Assembly (NCBI GenBank): GCA_947164985.1
Contig: CAMUYI010000002.1
Location: 186,001-250,000, forward strand
Reading direction: 5' to 3'
From: an uncultured Bacteroidales bacterium
Lineage (GTDB): Bacteria > Bacteroidota > Bacteroidia > Bacteroidales > Paludibacteraceae
Length of the DNA: 64,000 nucleotides
Position numbers and translations under genes: made by a program. The notes under the pieces are model-generated. The model saw only the letters and a list, made by a program, of their open reading frames with translations. It did no database searches and had not been told where the DNA came from. Below are positions 52,443 through 62,272 of the stretch, piece after piece (position 1 is the stretch's first letter; every line of letters begins with the position of its first letter).

Positions 52443-53897
52443 ATGAGAAGACGAATAATTCTATTTATTTCATTGATCTTGTGTACGTTATGCGTACGTG
52501 CAGAGGATTCTATCAAAGTGAGTAGCGCAGACCTGCAGGCGCTTATGCAACGTGTGGAGCGATTAGAGCAGGCACAAGCACATCCTAATAAAAGGGGATA
52601 TGTGGACGGTGTTTCCGGCGCAACGCGGCAAGTGCCCCAAGATACGACTAAACGTCGTTTTACGGTTGGTGGTTACGGTGAAGTGACAGCTAAGCATTGT
52701 TTCTATTCCAATAACTATTTGCGGTACGGCAAGAACCCGGAGAAATACGCGAATGACCATTACGGCGAGTTCGATTTGCCGCATGTGGTTATTTACCTGG
52801 GCTATGATTTCGGTAAGGGTTGGAGTGTCGGTACGGAGATTGAGTTCGAGCATGGCGGTACGGAGAGTGCCATTGAGATCGAAGAGGAAGAAGGCGGTGA
52901 GTATGAAGCGGAGATTGAACGCGGCGGTGAGGTCGCTTTGGAACAGTTCTGGTTACAGAAAGCCTTTAACCGCTATGCAATTCTTCGCGCCGGTATGCAA
53001 GTTATACCTGTGGGCGGTTTGAACGCACACCATGAGCCTACCGAGTATTTCAGCGTGTATCGTAATGAAGGTGAGTTCACGATTATCCCCAGTACGTGGC
53101 ACGAAGTGGGATTGACGTTTATGGGCTCGACGCCTAACGGATGGCACTATCAGGCGATGTTCCTGCCGGGTTTAGACAGCGACCGTTTCAATCGAAAAAA
53201 CTGGATCAAACCCGGTACAGGTAGCCCCTATGAGTTCAAGTTAGCGAATGTGTTTGCAGGTGCGGCACGTGTGGATTATACGGGAGTGAAAGGTTTGCGT
53301 CTATCGCTTAGCGGTTATTGTGGTAACTCATTCCGCAATACACTCAGTAAGACCAATGCCGAACTGGATGCGAGTGCCTATAAGGATGTGAAAGGTACAG
53401 TTAGTATCGGAGCGTTTGATTTTGCATACAAAGATTATGGAGTGGTACTTAGAGGTTCGTTCATATACGGTCATTTGAGCGACGCGGCAGCTATCACGCA
53501 GTATAATATTTCCATGCGCAAGGGGTCTGTGTCCAGTAAGCAATGGGTAGCGAGTGATGCTTTAGCAGCAGGAATTGAGGTTGGCTATGATTTCTTTTCG
53601 CTCAATAAGAAACTGGCAGAGAAAAAACAGTCCTTCTATGTGTTCGGTCGTTATGACTACTACGACTCGATGTTTCGATATGACAACCAGCCGACCGATA
53701 TGTACGCATGGTGTGGACGTCATCGTGCAGCGGTGGGTATCAATTATTTCCCGATCAAGCAAATCGGAGTGAAAGCAGAGTTCTCTTATGGCATTCTGAA
53801 ACAAGGTACGCGTGCAGATGGTACGCGTGGGAAGATCTACAATGACGAACCGCAGATTGCGGTAGGCATCGTATATGCAGGATTTTATCAGTTGTAA
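52443..53897 (+). CDS. Outer-membrane porin (OprO/OprP-like)
   Basis: 484 residues from ATG at 52443 (signal peptide MRRRIILFISLILCTLCVRA); a longer in-frame reading crosses the promoter and is rejected. A short coiled segment (DLQALMQRVERLEQAQ) precedes the barrel, as in phosphate-selective porin-like proteins. The barrel has repeated aromatic girdles and VYRNEGEFTIIPSTWHEVGLTF. First gene of an operon with imelysin, di-heme protein and cytochrome c synthase, so it may admit iron or a small iron ligand. Confidence 0.78.
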   Translation: MRRRIILFISLILCTLCVRAEDSIKVSSADLQALMQRVERLEQAQAHPNKRGYVDGVSGATRQVPQDTTKRRFTVGGYGEVTAKHCFYSNNYLRYGKNPEKYANDHYGEFDLPHVVIYLGYDFGKGWSVGTEIEFEHGGTESAIEIEEEEGGEYEAEIERGGEVALEQFWLQKAFNRYAILRAGMQVIPVGGLNAHHEPTEYFSVYRNEGEFTIIPSTWHEVGLTFMGSTPNGWHYQAMFLPGLDSDRFNRKNWIKPGTGSPYEFKLANVFAGAARVDYTGVKGLRLSLSGYCGNSFRNTLSKTNAELDASAYKDVKGTVSIGAFDFAYKDYGVVLRGSFIYGHLSDAAAITQYNISMRKGSVSSKQWVASDALAAGIEVGYDFFSLNKKLAEKKQSFYVFGRYDYYDSMFRYDNQPTDMYAWCGRHRAAVGINYFPIKQIGVKAEFSYGILKQGTRADGTRGKIYNDEPQIAVGIVYAGFYQL

Positions 53898-53932
53898 TCA
53901 ATCAAAATAATTAACAATTTAAATACACATTT

Positions 53933-55102
53933 ATGAAAAAGCAAATCTTATTTATTGCGCTAGCAGTTATGGGATTAACTGCTTGCGAACCAGGTGGTAA
54001 CACCGAGGTGACCACCGACAAGGAAGCTGCGCTGGAGAAAGCCGTAGCACCTTATGTAAATAACACCGTTGTTGCTACCTATAGCGCCATGGCGGATGCA
54101 GGCATGGCGCTATTGAACCAAACCGGACAGATTCTCAACAAAGTGGAGAACGATCAGGATTATGCTCAGCTGATGAAAGATGCAGACGCTTCGTGGCGTC
54201 TTATGCGTAAGTACTGGGAGCAAAGTGAGGCTTTCCTGTTTGGTCCGGCAAGTGCGCATAACATCGATCCGCACATTGATTCATGGCCTTTGGACTTCAA
54301 TGCGATGAACGCCCTACTCCATGACGATGCCCGTATGGCGCAGATCGAAGAAGAAGGCGGTGCTTATGTAGGCGATAAGTTGGGCTACGCTCTCAAAGGT
54401 TTCCATGCCGCTGAGTATTTGCTCTTTGAATCGGTAATCAATGATGGTCGTGCCGTAGGAACCGGTCGACCCCATGCTACTAATCTGACTCACGCAGAGG
54501 CTGTTTATCTGAACGCTATTGTGGAAGACTTGACGCAACAGGCAATCTTATTGGAGTATGCTTGGGCAGGTAAAGTGAGTGCAAACAAGATGGCTCTTCT
54601 TGAGGCAGGAGAAGTAGAACCCTACGAAGATCAGTACGGCGCACAGATGATTAACGCCGGTAAGGCCGGTTCGATCTATCTGACCTATCAGGAAGTAGCC
54701 GAGGAGATCATTGCCGGCTGTGTGGATATCGCCGGTGAGGTAGCTGACCTGAAGATGGGCAACCCTTACATCAGCAGCACTCCTGAAGAGCGGGATTATA
54801 TCGAGAGTCCGTACAGTTGCACGTCTACGATTGACTTTGCGGATAATATCCGTTCCATTCAACATGCATAATGCGGTGCTCAGGCAGGCGATTACTCCAT
54901 CTCCAATTATGTATATACTCAGAATACAGAATTGGATGCTAACGTTCGTAAAGCGATTGAAAATGCTATTGCCGCTATTGAGGCTATCGAGGACTTCGAG
55001 AACACTGCACAGAATAATCCGAAAGTGAAAAAAGCGATTGAGAAAGTGCAAGCCCTGGAAGGATTGTTAGACGATGAAGTTTTACCATTATTAAGCAAAT
55101 AA
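53933..55102 (+). pseudogene. Imelysin-family lipoprotein gene interrupted by an in-frame TAA
   Basis: Lipobox LTAC (Cys18), then an imelysin domain (EfeO/ICMP-like, proposed iron-uptake peptidase M75 fold) with the characteristic GxHxxE as GFHAAE and SWPLDFNAMN. The frame stops at TAA 54869-54871 after NIRSIQHA, then continues without any frameshift for 76 more codons (CGAQAGDYSISNYVYTQNTE ... VLPLLSK) to TAA 55100-55102. Relatives have a Tyr at such a place, so a single TAT/TAC to TAA change explains it. A recent nonsense mutation, recoding or a base-call error are all possible. The di-heme gene follows after 4 nt. Confidence 0.85.
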
Positions 55103-55106
55103 AATT

Positions 55107-56690
55107 ATGAAGAAAGAATTTCTATTCATGGCGCTGGCAACAGTTGCCCTCGTAGGATGTAAACAACCCGGAGGTGGCGGAGACGAGCCCCAGACAGACA
55201 TGCCGGAATGGTACTACACAGGCGGTAAGTTAGGTACTACAACCAACACTTCTTCCATGACCTTCCGTCAACCGACACCTGCTACAGAAGAGGCCGGTTT
55301 AGGAACCATGTTTGCACAAGGTGACCAGATTGCAGAGAAACCCTTTGTGACAAACGAGACAGGTCGTCAGCATGGTCTTGGACCGGTTTATGTTCGTTCA
55401 TCCTGCCAGCATTGTCACCCGAACTACAGTCACGGTACATCTGTGCCGGAAGGTATTTATGATGCAGAGAATGTAGGAAACGGAACACTGCTTGTCGTTA
55501 TTAATCCGCAGACGCAGGCCTATGTACCCTGGTTAGCCGGTATGCCGCAATTATTCGGAGCTGCACCTTTCAAAGCGCCATTAGACCCGAACCAGATCAC
55601 TGTAAGTTGGAAGAATGCAACCGACGAACACGGTAATAAGTTTGCCGACGGAGAGACCTATGAGTTGCGTTATCCGGAAGTGACGATGCCTAATACGGCT
55701 GTTTATGTGTATAATCAGGGCTATCGTGACCCGGACGGTTTGCTGGAGACAGAAGGTTATGAAGTAAAACTGGAGAACACTATTGGTGTCTATGGTTCGG
55801 GCTTATTGGATGCTATTCCGGATCAAGACATCATTGACCAGTATGCCAAAGAAGCAGCTGACGGTAAACTTAAGAACGGACTTAATCCTGCCTTTTGGGA
55901 TGGAGGTTTCCAGACCAGCGGTTACTATAAGAATGATCCCAAATGGGGGCCGAAACGTTTTACCTATGCGCTCACGCGTGGTCCTATTATGGATGCTGCA
56001 GGTGCGAATGCTATTTGGAATATTACGAATGTGACACGTAGCGATAGAAAATATCACTATTTGGATTTGAATGGTACTATTTATGCTCAGTATGCCTCCA
56101 AAGATCCGGAAGTACAAGAGGCTTTTGGAACGGAAGAGGAGATCTACAACTATCTGACGAGCAAAGAGTTACCGGCAGAGATGAGCGATGATGAATTCAC
56201 GCAAGTGATGGTATGGCATCGTGGTTTGGCTGTTCCTGCAGCCCGTAACGTGACCGATGAGAAAGTGCTTAAAGGTAAGGAGTTATTCTCGCAGATCGGC
56301 TGTGACTACTGCCATAGACCGAGTTGGACAACCGGTCCGGACGAAGTTCGTGATCCGAATAACTTCCCTGTTACTGCAAAGATGCCTCGTTATCCGAACC
56401 AGAAGATTTGGCCGTACACCGATATGATTCAACATAAGCTTTGTATGGAGAATGATATACGTACCGGTTGGTGTCGTACTACTCCGCTTTGGGGACGTGG
56501 TCTGCATAAGAAAGCTACAGGCGATGCCTATGAGGCACGAATGCACGATACGCGTGCGCGCAACGTGATCGAGGCTATTATGTGGCACGGCTACAGCAGT
56601 GAGTCTGATGCTTACTGGCCGACGCAACAGTTCTATAAACTAAACAAAGAAGATCGAGATGCTGTCGTGGCTTTCATCAATGCGATCTAG
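55107..56690 (+). CDS. Di-heme oxidoreductase lipoprotein (DUF1111/thiol oxidoreductase-like)
   Basis: 527 residues. Lipobox LVGC (Cys18). Two c-type heme sites: CQHCH at 100-104 and CDYCH at 399-403. The family (di-heme oxidoreductase, putative peroxidase) is commonly encoded beside imelysin genes and is thought to help reduce or release iron. Exported and heme-loaded in the periplasm. Its end overlaps the cytochrome c synthase gene, which can supply the heme ligation. Confidence 0.9.
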   Translation: MKKEFLFMALATVALVGCKQPGGGGDEPQTDMPEWYYTGGKLGTTTNTSSMTFRQPTPATEEAGLGTMFAQGDQIAEKPFVTNETGRQHGLGPVYVRSSCQHCHPNYSHGTSVPEGIYDAENVGNGTLLVVINPQTQAYVPWLAGMPQLFGAAPFKAPLDPNQITVSWKNATDEHGNKFADGETYELRYPEVTMPNTAVYVYNQGYRDPDGLLETEGYEVKLENTIGVYGSGLLDAIPDQDIIDQYAKEAADGKLKNGLNPAFWDGGFQTSGYYKNDPKWGPKRFTYALTRGPIMDAAGANAIWNITNVTRSDRKYHYLDLNGTIYAQYASKDPEVQEAFGTEEEIYNYLTSKELPAEMSDDEFTQVMVWHRGLAVPAARNVTDEKVLKGKELFSQIGCDYCHRPSWTTGPDEVRDPNNFPVTAKMPRYPNQKIWPYTDMIQHKLCMENDIRTGWCRTTPLWGRGLHKKATGDAYEARMHDTRARNVIEAIMWHGYSSESDAYWPTQQFYKLNKEDRDAVVAFINAI

Positions 56691-57708
56691 TCGAGCAGCT
56701 AGACACCTGTTTAGCCATGCGGCTACGTGGCTGTTACACATTGCCCTCGCGACTATTGTCGTGGGGGCTTGTGTGACCCATTTCTTTGGCGAACAAGGAG
56801 AGATCCATTTGCGGGCAGATAAAGCCATTGTTGTACCGCAATCCCAGATCTCCGTTTTTCTTTGGGATTTTCAGATAGTAAACGACCATGCCGGCAACCC
56901 TGTTGATTTCATCTCCGAGTTGCGATTGCTGGATCGCAGTATCCAACCGCTGGTTGTGGATGAAGGCATTGTGCGTATGAACAAGCCTCTCCGGTATCAC
57001 GGTTTTCGCTTTTGTCAGTCAGACTATGACAGCGATATGCAAGGTGTCGTACTCTCGTACAACCATGACCCTTGGGGTATCGGTATCACCTATACCGGCT
57101 ATGGAATGTTATTGCTGGCTATGATCGCTTTCTTTTTCCAAAAGCATACCTATTTCAGGGCTTTGATAAAGAAACAACATGTATGGTTAATGGTAATATT
57201 AGGAGTTGTGATTGTTGCTTTAGCGATTGTTATGACCAAAGTGGTGACGCCTAAACCTCCTTTGCAACCGGTTTTGCAGACTCCGCTTTTAGGAATCCAT
57301 GTGTCGGTCATTATGTTGTCCTATACGCTATTTGCCGTTATTATGATCAATGGTATTCTTGGCTTATGCATGCCGCAACGTCGTGAGAACCTGATGCAAT
57401 TATCGCAGGTACTGCTTTATCCGGCATTGTTTAGTCTCACAGCAGGTATCTTTATCGGAGCCGTGTGGGCGAATATGTCATGGGGACGTTACTGGGGATG
57501 GGATCCGAAAGAAACGTGGGCGCTCATTACTATGCTCGTTTATGCTTTCCTACTTCATTTTCCATGGTTAAAAGGCAAGTTCGACCTATCAAATGATACC
57601 TATCAAAAAAGCTATCATGCCTTAAGCATAATAGCCTTCCTATTTGTATTATTCACCTATTTCGGTGTTACATACCTCTTAGGAGGGGTACACTCGTACG
57701 CCAATTAA
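56680..57708 (+). CDS. System II cytochrome c synthase, fused ResB/CcsA (CcsBA-like)
   Basis: 342 residues from ATG 56680 (349 from 56659; both overlap the di-heme gene). N-terminal short ResB-like part with one helix and a periplasmic segment (residues about 10-140), then CcsA with membrane helices and the tryptophan-rich heme-handling motif WANMSWGRYWGWDPKETWAL. Conserved His residues lie in HVSVIMLSYTLF and HFPWLKG. Attaches heme to CxxCH sites, the likely target being the adjacent di-heme protein. Shorter than usual full CcsBA fusions. Confidence 0.87.
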   Translation: MRSSRAARHLFSHAATWLLHIALATIVVGACVTHFFGEQGEIHLRADKAIVVPQSQISVFLWDFQIVNDHAGNPVDFISELRLLDRSIQPLVVDEGIVRMNKPLRYHGFRFCQSDYDSDMQGVVLSYNHDPWGIGITYTGYGMLLLAMIAFFFQKHTYFRALIKKQHVWLMVILGVVIVALAIVMTKVVTPKPPLQPVLQTPLLGIHVSVIMLSYTLFAVIMINGILGLCMPQRRENLMQLSQVLLYPALFSLTAGIFIGAVWANMSWGRYWGWDPKETWALITMLVYAFLLHFPWLKGKFDLSNDTYQKSYHALSIIAFLFVLFTYFGVTYLLGGVHSYAN

Positions 57709-58226
57709 GCTTTTGCTGCTAAGGGTGACGGCGTGGCATAAACGCGTGCAGCCAGCTCCTGGTCGAGCATGTAGAGTCCGTAGCCGTTACCATCGAGCAT
57801 TTTGAGTTTGTTGATGATCTCAACGGCGTTCTCTTCTTCCTCTACCTGCTCATCGATGAACCACTGGAGTCGGCTCTGCGCAGCAAAATCTTTCTCCTCA
57901 ACCGCGATATGCATCAGGTTGTTGATGAGGGAAGTAACGTGTTGCTCGTGGGCATAAGTCGCCTCAAAAGCAGCTAAGGGCGAAGCCCACTCTGTCTCAA
58001 CGGCATCGATAGCCTTGAGCAGCACACGGCCTCCACGGCTGATGAGGTAGTTATAGAAGATCTGCGCGTGGTCTTGCTCCTCTTTGAATTGGATAGCAAA
58101 CCAATTTGCCATGCCAGCATAACCTTTGTCATGGCAGTAAGCAGACATACTCAGGTACAGATACGCCGACCACATCTCGGCATTGATTTGGGCGTTGATA
58201 GCGTCCTCTAAACGTTTTGAAATCAT
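57705..58226 (-). CDS. Non-heme ferritin
   Basis: 173 residues, ferritin fold with ferroxidase ligands Glu17 (NAEMWSAYLYLS), Glu50 and His53 (FKEEQDHAQ), a further Glu in ATYAHEQHV and Gln in WFIDEQVEEEE. Stores iron in the cytosol, consistent with the iron theme of the preceding operon, with which it converges (4-nt overlap). Prokaryotic H-type ferritin, no heme ligand of bacterioferritin. Confidence 0.95.
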   Translation of the reverse strand: MISKRLEDAINAQINAEMWSAYLYLSMSAYCHDKGYAGMANWFAIQFKEEQDHAQIFYNYLISRGGRVLLKAIDAVETEWASPLAAFEATYAHEQHVTSLINNLMHIAVEEKDFAAQSRLQWFIDEQVEEEENAVEIINKLKMLDGNGYGLYMLDQELAARVYATPSPLAAKA

Positions 58227-58262
58227 AATACAATATTATTTAGTCATTTACAAATTTTGCTG

Positions 58263-58270
58263 CAAAGATA
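58263..58270 (-). promoter_or_regulatory. -7 element TATCTTTG for ferritin
   Basis: Minus-strand TTTGCATATATGC, A-run, TATCTTTGCAGC. The -33 box is shared, head to head, with the ispE promoter via the palindrome TGCATATATGCA (58281-58292). Confidence 0.7.
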
Positions 58271-58302
58271 CACTTTTTTTTGCATATATGCAAATATTTT
58301 TG

Positions 58303-58310
58303 TAATTTTG
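58303..58310 (+). promoter_or_regulatory. -7 element TAATTTTG for ispE
   Basis: TTTGCATATATGC, spacer, TAATTTTGCAGC. Confidence 0.7.
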
Positions 58311-58329
58311 CAGCAAAATTGTAAAGACA

Positions 58330-59178
58330 ATGATTTTATATCCGAATTGCAAGATCAATTTAGGTCTGCGCGTAGTACGCAAACGTGAAGACGGCTATCA
58401 TGATCTGGAGACGATTTTTGTGCCTATTTATGGCTTACATGATGAGCTTGAAGTTGTTCCGGCAGATACGTTTTCTTTTGAGCAAGAAGGTATTAAGGTA
58501 GATTGCAACCAGGAGGATAATCTGATTATAAAATGCTATCGCAAGTTTGCGAAGAAGTATAATTTAAATTCTCCTATTGCCATTCGTTTAAAAAAGAACA
58601 TTCCTTTTGGAGCCGGTTTAGGTGGAGGAAGTAGTGATGCTGCCCATATGGCGATCGCGCTGAATGAGTTGTTTGAATTGGGATTGAGTAAGGCGCAATT
58701 GGCAGAAGAGGTGAAGGAATTAGGGGCCGATTGTCCGTTCTTTATCTATAATGTACCCTGCTATGCAGAAGGTATCGGTGATAAACTGACGCCGATTGAA
58801 TTGGATTTAAAGGGAACGAGGATTGTGATGATTAAACCGGAAGAGGGCGTAAGTACGAAAGAAGCATATAGTGGGATAACGATTACCGGTGAAGGACTAG
58901 GAGACCTAGGAAAACCAGGAATCCTAGGAAACCTAGATAAATTCACGAACGATTTTGAAAAGACGGTTTTTCCGTTGCATCCTATTATCGGGGAAATAAA
59001 AAAGCGTCTGCTGGATGCAGGCGCTTATTATGCGAGTATGAGTGGTAGCGGCTCAACTGTTTTCGGACTTTTCAAGAACGATCCGGAAGGTCGTACCGAT
59101 GCCAAGTTGCGAGTGCTTAAGGAGGAGTTTGCCTCCATGGTACTGCTCGACGATACGTTTGGCGAGTGGAAGGCCTAA
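58330..59178 (+). CDS. ispE: 4-diphosphocytidyl-2-C-methyl-D-erythritol kinase
   Basis: 282 residues, GHMP kinase of the MEP isoprenoid pathway. Conserved KINLGLRVVRKREDGYHDLETI, the ATP loop IPFGAGLGGGSSDAA (residues 95-109) and the late SGSGSTVFGLF. Residues about 185-200 (GLGDLGKPGILGNLDK) are encoded by a CCTAGGAAA repeat and replace the usual variable loop. Its last 126 nt overlap the 3' end of the histidine kinase gene on the other strand. Confidence 0.94.
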   Translation: MILYPNCKINLGLRVVRKREDGYHDLETIFVPIYGLHDELEVVPADTFSFEQEGIKVDCNQEDNLIIKCYRKFAKKYNLNSPIAIRLKKNIPFGAGLGGGSSDAAHMAIALNELFELGLSKAQLAEEVKELGADCPFFIYNVPCYAEGIGDKLTPIELDLKGTRIVMIKPEEGVSTKEAYSGITITGEGLGDLGKPGILGNLDKFTNDFEKTVFPLHPIIGEIKKRLLDAGAYYASMSGSGSTVFGLFKNDPEGRTDAKLRVLKEEFASMVLLDDTFGEWKA

Positions 59179-60165
59179 ACCCCATCCTCTTTCCTTGGAA
59201 GTGAAACCCGGCTCAAATATATGACGCTGGGTTTTATTGTCGATACCCTTTCCTGTATCGGTGATATCCAGCATCACATCGTGCTCATTCTCATGGATTT
59301 GGAGCGAGATCGTTCCTTCTCCGGAGATGGCATCTACTGCATTTTTGAGCATATTCTCGATGACCCATTTGATAAGGGGAGCATTGAGATAGACTTTACG
59401 CGAGACACCTTGCAGGCTACTATCGTCAATTGTTATTCGGCTGCTTATCCGCGAACGCATATAGGTTACCGCATCTTCGACGACAGGAATGAGGTCTGTC
59501 TCTTGTAGGTCCGGTTCCGAACCGATCTTTTGGAAACGATCCGCTATCATCTGCAAGCGCTCTATATCACGTTTCATCTGGGGCACGTATTCATCGTTCG
59601 GATAGGCTTCTGCGAGCAGTTGTTGCCAAGCGTTAAGGGATGAGATAGGTGTGCCGAGTTGGTGCGCTGTTTCTTTGGATAAGCCGACCCATAGGCGATT
59701 CTCTTCACTTCGTTGACCGGTAAGCATCGTGATCACAGCGATGGCGATGAAGATGAAGATGAGTGCAAACTGAGCGTAAGGCACGTACCGGAGTCTGGTG
59801 AGCAGACTACTGTCATCCCAATAGATGTATTGGGTGGTATTTTCGTCTATCTTCAGTTCTATCGGACCATGTTTGCCGACTCCGCTTTGTCCTTCAGGTA
59901 CGTTACGGCTGGCAAGCACTTTGCCTTGCTCATCGCAGATATAGACAGGAATTGTCGTATTCTTCTCAATGATAGAAGTGACAAAATCGATATCCGCGTC
60001 GTCGTCTGCAAAGATGAGTTGACGTGTAGCTTCAGCCCAGATGGACATGTTCTTCTGTTCCTCAGCCTGGAGTGAACGCGCAAGGTTATTGGTGAACAAT
60101 ACGGAAATAGCCACGATAAACATGGCTATTACCAATACTATTGTTCCTATTTGTCGGTTGGACAT
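59053..60165 (-). CDS. Membrane sensor histidine kinase
   Basis: 370 residues from ATG 60165 (a TTG 9 nt upstream would overlap the previous gene). Two membrane helices (8-25 and 131-149) enclose a periplasmic sensor domain. H-box ETAHQLGTPISSL with His168; N-box NMLKNAVDA; G1 DTGKGI; G2 GLGLPLAKR. No response regulator lies next to it in the window. It is the last gene of the decarboxylase operon and overlaps ispE by 126 nt in antiparallel orientation. Confidence 0.88.
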   Translation of the reverse strand: MSNRQIGTIVLVIAMFIVAISVLFTNNLARSLQAEEQKNMSIWAEATRQLIFADDDADIDFVTSIIEKNTTIPVYICDEQGKVLASRNVPEGQSGVGKHGPIELKIDENTTQYIYWDDSSLLTRLRYVPYAQFALIFIFIAIAVITMLTGQRSEENRLWVGLSKETAHQLGTPISSLNAWQQLLAEAYPNDEYVPQMKRDIERLQMIADRFQKIGSEPDLQETDLIPVVEDAVTYMRSRISSRITIDDSSLQGVSRKVYLNAPLIKWVIENMLKNAVDAISGEGTISLQIHENEHDVMLDITDTGKGIDNKTQRHIFEPGFTSKERGWGLGLPLAKRIVEQYHGGKLLLKHSQLGIGTTFRIVLEKSENS

Positions 60166-60166
60166 A

Positions 60167-61342
60167 TTAGCCAAGCATTGTCAGGAGTACACCTGCTGCA
60201 ACAGCGGAACCGATGACACCCGCTACGTTCGGACCCATGGCATGCATGAGCAGGAAGTTAGAGGGGTTCTCCTCTTGACCGACTGTTTGCGAAACACGCG
60301 CAGCCATAGGAACGGCAGACACTCCGGCAGAACCGATCAGCGGGTTGATCTTATCCTTGAGGAAGAGGTTCATGAACTTAGCCAGCAGCACACCACCGGC
60401 GGTACCCAGACCGAAGGCAACAATACCCATCGTAAGGATACCCAGTGTCTTGAGCGTAAGGAAGCTGCCGGCTGTAGCCGTAGCACCTACAGAAAGTCCG
60501 AGGAAGATAACAACAATGTTCATCAACTCGTTCTGTGCCGTCTTGGATAGACGTTCCACTACCCCGCACTCTTTCATCAGGTTACCGAGCATCAGACATC
60601 CGATCAGCGGAGCTGCATCCGGCAGGATAAGAGCTACGATAGCAGTGATGATGATCGGGAAGACAATCTTCTCGGTCTTGGAAACCGGACGCAGCTGCCC
60701 CATCTTAATCGCGCGTTCCTTTTTCGTAGTGAGCGCGCGCATGATAGGCGGCTGGATCACCGGCACGAGCGCCATGTAACTATACGCTGCAATAGCGATC
60801 GGGCCCAAGAGATGCGGTGCTAACTTGGAAGTCAAGAAGATAGATGTAGGTCCATCTGCGCCACCGATGATACCGATAGAACCGGCTTCAGCAGGGGTGA
60901 AGCCCATGGCGTTCGCACAAAGGAAGGTCACGAAGATACCGATCTGTGCGGCTGCTCCGAGAATGAGTGACTTAGGATTAGCAATCAGCGGACCGAAATC
61001 CGTCATGGCTCCTACACCGATGAAGATAAGGCAGGGATAGACACCCGCTTTGACACCGATATAAAGCACATCCAGCAGTCCGGCTCCTTTGAGGATTGCT
61101 CCGTAAGAATGGTACGCCGGACTCGACGGATCGAGGAAGGCAGTCCATAACTCATCATGGAACATACCTGCGCCCGGGAGGTTGGTCAGCAACATACCAA
61201 AGGCAATCGGAAGCAGCAAAAGCGGCTCGTATTTCTTGTGAATGGCAAGGTACAGCAGGAAGAATGACACCAAGAGCATTATGCCTTGCTGCCAAGTCAT
61301 CTGCATAAATCCCATTCCTTGGAAAAATTCAATTATATTCAT
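60167..61342 (-). CDS. Na+-translocating decarboxylase beta subunit (MmdB/OadB-like)
   Basis: 391 residues, about nine to eleven membrane segments. Conserved [17 protein letters not shown] (the family Asp needed for Na+ passage and decarboxylation) and the late [16 protein letters not shown]. It decarboxylates carboxybiotin while exporting Na+. Acts with the carboxyltransferase, biotin carrier and small membrane subunit encoded just upstream. Confidence 0.93.
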   Translation of the reverse strand: MNIIEFFQGMGFMQMTWQQGIMLLVSFFLLYLAIHKKYEPLLLLPIAFGMLLTNLPGAGMFHDELWTAFLDPSSPAYHSYGAILKGAGLLDVLYIGVKAGVYPCLIFIGVGAMTDFGPLIANPKSLILGAAAQIGIFVTFLCANAMGFTPAEAGSIGIIGGADGPTSIFLTSKLAPHLLGPIAIAAYSYMALVPVIQPPIMRALTTKKERAIKMGQLRPVSKTEKIVFPIIITAIVALILPDAAPLIGCLMLGNLMKECGVVERLSKTAQNELMNIVVIFLGLSVGATATAGSFLTLKTLGILTMGIVAFGLGTAGGVLLAKFMNLFLKDKINPLIGSAGVSAVPMAARVSQTVGQEENPSNFLLMHAMGPNVAGVIGSAVAAGVLLTMLG

Positions 61343-61393
61343 AATTGGATATATTTTTAGTCGACTAGTCTACTGGTCAACTGGTCTACTAGA
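61343..61393. repeat. Spacer repeat (unit about CTAGTCTACTGGTCAA)
   Basis: Reiterated CTACTGGTC/CTAGTCTA units fill the spacer between mmdB and the biotin carrier gene. Confidence 0.7.
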
Positions 61394-61834
61394 TTATCCT
61401 AATACGATAAGGAGGTCATCCTGCATCACGTTCTGGCCCGGAGTAACGGCGATTTGTTTAACCGTACCATCTGCCTCTGCCATGATGGCGTTCTCCATCT
61501 TCATGGACTCGAGGGTCAGAAGGGTGTCGCCTTTCTTAACTGCTTGACCTTCAGATACGAGCACTTTGATGACCGATCCGGGCAGCGGACTCTTTACTTG
61601 AACGCCGGCAGCAGGAGCTGCAGCGGGTTTTGCTTCTGCTTTGGGTGCAGCAGGAGCAGCGGGCTTCGGAGCTACCGGAGCGGGTTTAGCGACAGGTTTG
61701 GCTGCAGGAGCAGCTGCCTCTGTCTCTACTTCATATACTTTGCCGTTGACGGTTACTTTGGTCTTGCCGGCTTCGATTTCTTCTACAGCGCACTTGTACT
61801 CTGCGCCATTGAGTTTGAATGCAAATTCTTTCAT
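61394..61834 (-). CDS. Biotin carboxyl carrier subunit of the decarboxylase (MmdC/OadA-C-like)
   Basis: 146 residues: N-terminal short domain, a long Ala/Pro/Lys linker (41-76) acting as a swinging arm, and a biotinyl domain with ESMKMEN (Lys112 biotinylated). Carries CO2 from the carboxyltransferase to the beta subunit. Confidence 0.93.
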   Translation of the reverse strand: MKEFAFKLNGAEYKCAVEEIEAGKTKVTVNGKVYEVETEAAAPAAKPVAKPAPVAPKPAAPAAPKAEAKPAAAPAAGVQVKSPLPGSVIKVLVSEGQAVKKGDTLLTLESMKMENAIMAEADGTVKQIAVTPGQNVMQDDLLIVLG

Positions 61835-61868
61835 ATTTTAAAAGTTGTCAGTAGTCAGCTGTCAGTAA

Positions 61869-62246
61869 TCAGAAGCCGACATTGTTTAATCCGATTGATT
61901 TGGTGTTCCACGCGGTTTCACGAGCTTGTACGGCTATCATACCGGTGGGTGCGTCATGTTTGCCATCACGCGAAGCGAGATACAGGGCGAAAGCGATCGC
62001 GGCGGTGTCGTCGTCTGGCGAGGGAGTTTGAGCAGGTTTCGGCTCCGGAGTACTCGTATTAATGGGAGCACTCGGAGCGGGCGCTTCTGCTTTCGGCGCT
62101 TTCGAAGCCTTGGGTGCGGTCGCTTTCTGCATGATAAAGCCAAATCCCTGAAGGATAAAGACAAGGCAGATAAGGAGCGCGAGGACGATACCGAAACCGA
62201 GGCCGGTTACAATCCATGTATCTGCTGTAACTGCTAATAATGTCAT
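61869..62246 (-). CDS. Decarboxylase delta/gamma subunit (OadG/MmdD family)
   Basis: 125 residues: one N-terminal membrane helix (WIVTGLGFGIVLALLICLVFIL), a Pro/Ala/Lys-rich linker and a C-terminal helix with DDDTAAIAFALYLAS. Assembles the membrane and soluble subunits. The flanking spacers are GTCAGTAATCAG-type and GGGTTATGGGTTACG-type repeats. Confidence 0.85.
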   Translation of the reverse strand: MTLLAVTADTWIVTGLGFGIVLALLICLVFILQGFGFIMQKATAPKASKAPKAEAPAPSAPINTSTPEPKPAQTPSPDDDTAAIAFALYLASRDGKHDAPTGMIAVQARETAWNTKSIGLNNVGF

Positions 62247-62272
62247 AACGGTTATGGGTTACGGGTTATGGG

